Below are positions 6,265-7,203 of a DNA stretch of 7,203 bases, one piece after another. Source of the stretch: Candidatus Gastranaerophilales bacterium HUM_12 (GTDB lineage: Bacteria; Cyanobacteriota; Vampirovibrionia; Gastranaerophilales; Gastranaerophilaceae); contig DABJ01000022.1 in assembly GCA_002102825.1 (NCBI GenBank), positions 65,596 to 72,798 of the forward strand, written 5' to 3'. Below the pieces are notes generated by a model. The model had not been told where the DNA came from. It saw only the letters and a program-made list of their open reading frames with translations, and did no database searches. The position numbers were made by a program, and so were the translations under genes. Position 1 is the first letter of the stretch. Each line of letters begins with the position of its first letter.

Positions 6265-6915
6265 TTAAGGCAAAAATCGAAGAATTTCTCGTGCGGTTTC
6301 TTCCGGTATTTTTGAATATAATAAAGGTTCAGATATAGCAATCTTTCTCACTCCAAAATCAATGAGCTTAGGTAAATTGTTTGGAGTAATTTCGCCGGAT
6401 ATAAATATTGGTGTGTTGATGTTTTCATTTGCCCACATGATAGCTTCGGCTTCTATTGAAAATGTGGATTTTTGATTTGTTTTATACGGGCCAAAAGTTA
6501 TATAATCCGCACCATCATTAACTGCTTCAATGATTTCGTCTGGGTTTGAACAAGTTCTCCCGATGATTGCGTTTTCGCCAAGAACTTTGCGGGCATCATT
6601 TATACTTATGTCATTTTGTCCAAGATGAACTCCGTCAGATTCAACGATTAAGGCAATATCTGGTCTGTCATTTACGATGAAAGTTGCACCGAACTCATCG
6701 CATAATGCTCGAATTTTTCGCCCAAGTTCAATTTTTATACTGTCCGGAAAATTTTTTTCACGAAATTGAACAATTTCCACTCCACCTTGAAGGGCAGATG
6801 CAATTGCATCAAGAAAATCATCTTTAGAATTAAACTTGTCAGAATTTGTAATTAGATATAATTTTCTTTTTTCTAGTTTAAGTATATTAAACTGCTCTTT
6901 CAACTTGTCCCACAT
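6265..6915 (-). CDS. thiE: thiamine-phosphate synthase-like protein (ThiE/TenI family)
   Basis: ThiE joins the pyrimidine pyrophosphate and thiazole phosphate moieties to make thiamine monophosphate in the cytoplasm. The 216-aa length is typical of a single-domain enzyme. Recognisable motifs are LYLITNSDKF (19-28), GGVEIVQFREK (44-54), FIVNDRPDIAL (79-89), SDGVHLGQND (93-102) and IIGRTCSNPDEI (117-128). GPYKTNQK (142-149) corresponds to the GP-x-YPT-x-x-K active-site loop, with T146 and K149 kept but one residue missing. The last phosphate-binding motif, normally IGGI, reads ISGEI at 172-176. A TenI-like or specialised role is therefore possible, though ThiE is favoured. The ATG at 6915 follows AAGGG by six bases. 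No other thiamine gene and no TPP riboswitch is seen nearby. The gene converges on the 52-codon gene and shares its terminator. Confidence 0.85.
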   Translation of the reverse strand: MWDKLKEQFNILKLEKRKLYLITNSDKFNSKDDFLDAIASALQGGVEIVQFREKNFPDSIKIELGRKIRALCDEFGATFIVNDRPDIALIVESDGVHLGQNDISINDARKVLGENAIIGRTCSNPDEIIEAVNDGADYITFGPYKTNQKSTFSIEAEAIMWANENINTPIFISGEITPNNLPKLIDFGVRKIAISEPLLYSKIPEETAREILRFLP

Positions 6916-6939
6916 AAATATCCCTTTTTATGGATATTT
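6916..6939 (-). promoter_or_regulatory. hairpin overlapping the thiE ribosome binding site
   Basis: On the minus strand AAATATCC (6939-6932), an 8-nt loop and GGATATTT (6923-6916) form a perfect but AT-rich 8-bp stem ending right before the ATG. The purine-rich ribosome site AAAAAGGG is partly in the loop and partly in the stem. The structure could damp translation, but its low stability makes the effect uncertain. Confidence 0.35.
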
Positions 6940-7018
6940 TAACATGAATATTTTTTGTTTTGGTATATTTTCACTTTTATTTACGTGTAGTAGTGTGAGG
7001 GTTAAAAATAAAAAGATA

Positions 7019-7047
7019 TTGCAAAGCATTGAAAAATCTAGTATAAT
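7019..7047 (+). promoter_or_regulatory. candidate promoter for the rightward gene at 7187
   Basis: TTGCAA at 7019-7024 (four of six) and a perfect TATAAT at 7042-7047 are spaced by 17 bp. Transcription would start near 7054, giving a leader of about 130 nt that carries the repeat-like segment. It overlaps a divergent candidate promoter for thiE. Confidence 0.5.
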
Positions 7048-7069
7048 AAGAATACTTCTAATCTGTCAT
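7040..7069 (-). promoter_or_regulatory. candidate promoter for thiE, overlapping the divergent promoter
   Basis: On the minus strand ATGACA (7069-7064, five of six) and TATACT (7045-7040, five of six) are spaced by 18 bp. The predicted thiE leader would be about 118 nt. The -35 box lies inside the repeat-like segment. A nearer alternative is TAAAAT close to 6945, which lacks a good -35. Confidence 0.4.
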
Positions 7070-7130
7070 TACGAGGAAAGATAATAAGCAAGTAATGAGT
7101 GGATTGGAACGGAGTGACGTAGTAATCTTG
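7061..7130. repeat. dispersed intergenic repeat-like segment
   Basis: The stretch contains TGTCATTACGAGGA (7064-7077) and GGAGTGACGTAGTAATCT (7111-7128). Both resemble the two halves of a widespread bacterial intergenic repeat usually recalled as TCATTGCGAGGA... and ...CGACGTGGCAATCT. Inside it TCATTAC (7066-7072) and GTAATGA (7092-7098) are a perfect 7-bp inverted repeat, and GATT/AATC flank the second half. Only one copy is in this window, so repeat status rests on remembered resemblance. Confidence 0.45.
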
Positions 7131-7186
7131 AACAAAGAACACAGAAGTCAATGAGTTAAGTATAACAAAAGAAAGGAAGTACGAAC

Positions 7187-7203
7187 ATGCCAAAACGCAG
7201 TCA
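7187..7203 (+). CDS. 5' end of a rightward gene, possibly carbamoyl-phosphate synthase large subunit (partial)
   Basis: An ATG at 7187 is preceded by AAGGAAG (7173-7179) with a seven-base spacer, a good ribosome site. Only MPKRS and part of a sixth codon (CA, so H or Q) are visible. CarB proteins very often begin MPKR[ST], which makes carB a reasonable guess, but five residues cannot establish it. Confidence 0.5.

Noticed and set aside
6836..7084. 82-codon rightward frame over the thiE 5' end and upstream region
   Set aside because: It is antisense to the thiE start and ends in the repeat-like segment. It has no good ribosome site, and its hydrophobic composition follows from T-rich DNA.

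Overview
The window is AT-rich (by eye about one third G+C, not counted). It reads well in the standard code with strong Shine-Dalgarno sites and includes GTG and TTG starts. The gene content suggests an AT-rich, probably diderm bacterium. Cyanobacteria-like wording in the ThiE N-terminal half and a secreted TPR protein would fit a gut Gastranaerophilales/Melainabacteria-type lineage. That assignment is an inference with modest confidence; other AT-rich gut phyla remain possible.

Layout. Positions 1-40 hold the 5' tip of a leftward gene, divergent from a rightward gene for a bifunctional mannose-1-phosphate guanylyltransferase / mannose-6-phosphate isomerase (196-1566). This enzyme makes GDP-mannose for surface glycans. 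It meets, tail to tail and only 7 bp away, the end of a leftward five-gene cluster (5744 to 1574). In transcription order the cluster encodes a secreted 17-TPR protein, a small secreted/lipoprotein-like protein, a C_GCAxxG_C_C-type cysteine-rich protein, a CrcB/Fluc fluoride channel and an endonuclease IV-like TIM-barrel protein. Gaps within the cluster are 18 nt, 19 nt, a 1-nt TAATG overlap and a 17-nt overlap, so it is very probably one operon with translational coupling at its distal end.

Positions 5745-6031 are a divergent intergenic region with promoters for the operon and for a rightward stand-alone 52-codon gene (6032-6190). That small gene has its own extended -10 promoter, a strong ribosome binding site and an intrinsic terminator, and I do not recognise its product. 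The terminator is shared with the converging leftward thiE-like gene (6265-6915). Upstream of thiE, 6916-7186 holds divergent overlapping promoters, a hairpin over the thiE ribosome binding site, and a dispersed-repeat-like segment in the leader of a gene that starts at 7187 and runs off the window (MPKRS..., possibly carB).

Most of the window is ordinary metabolism and envelope biology. The items most worth a second look are the orphan 52-aa gene with its operator-like inverted repeat, the repeat-derived leader at about 7061-7130, the altered metal site of the endonuclease IV-like protein, and the altered phosphate-loop residues of the ThiE-like protein. No CRISPR array, tRNA, rRNA, insertion sequence or phage gene is visible.
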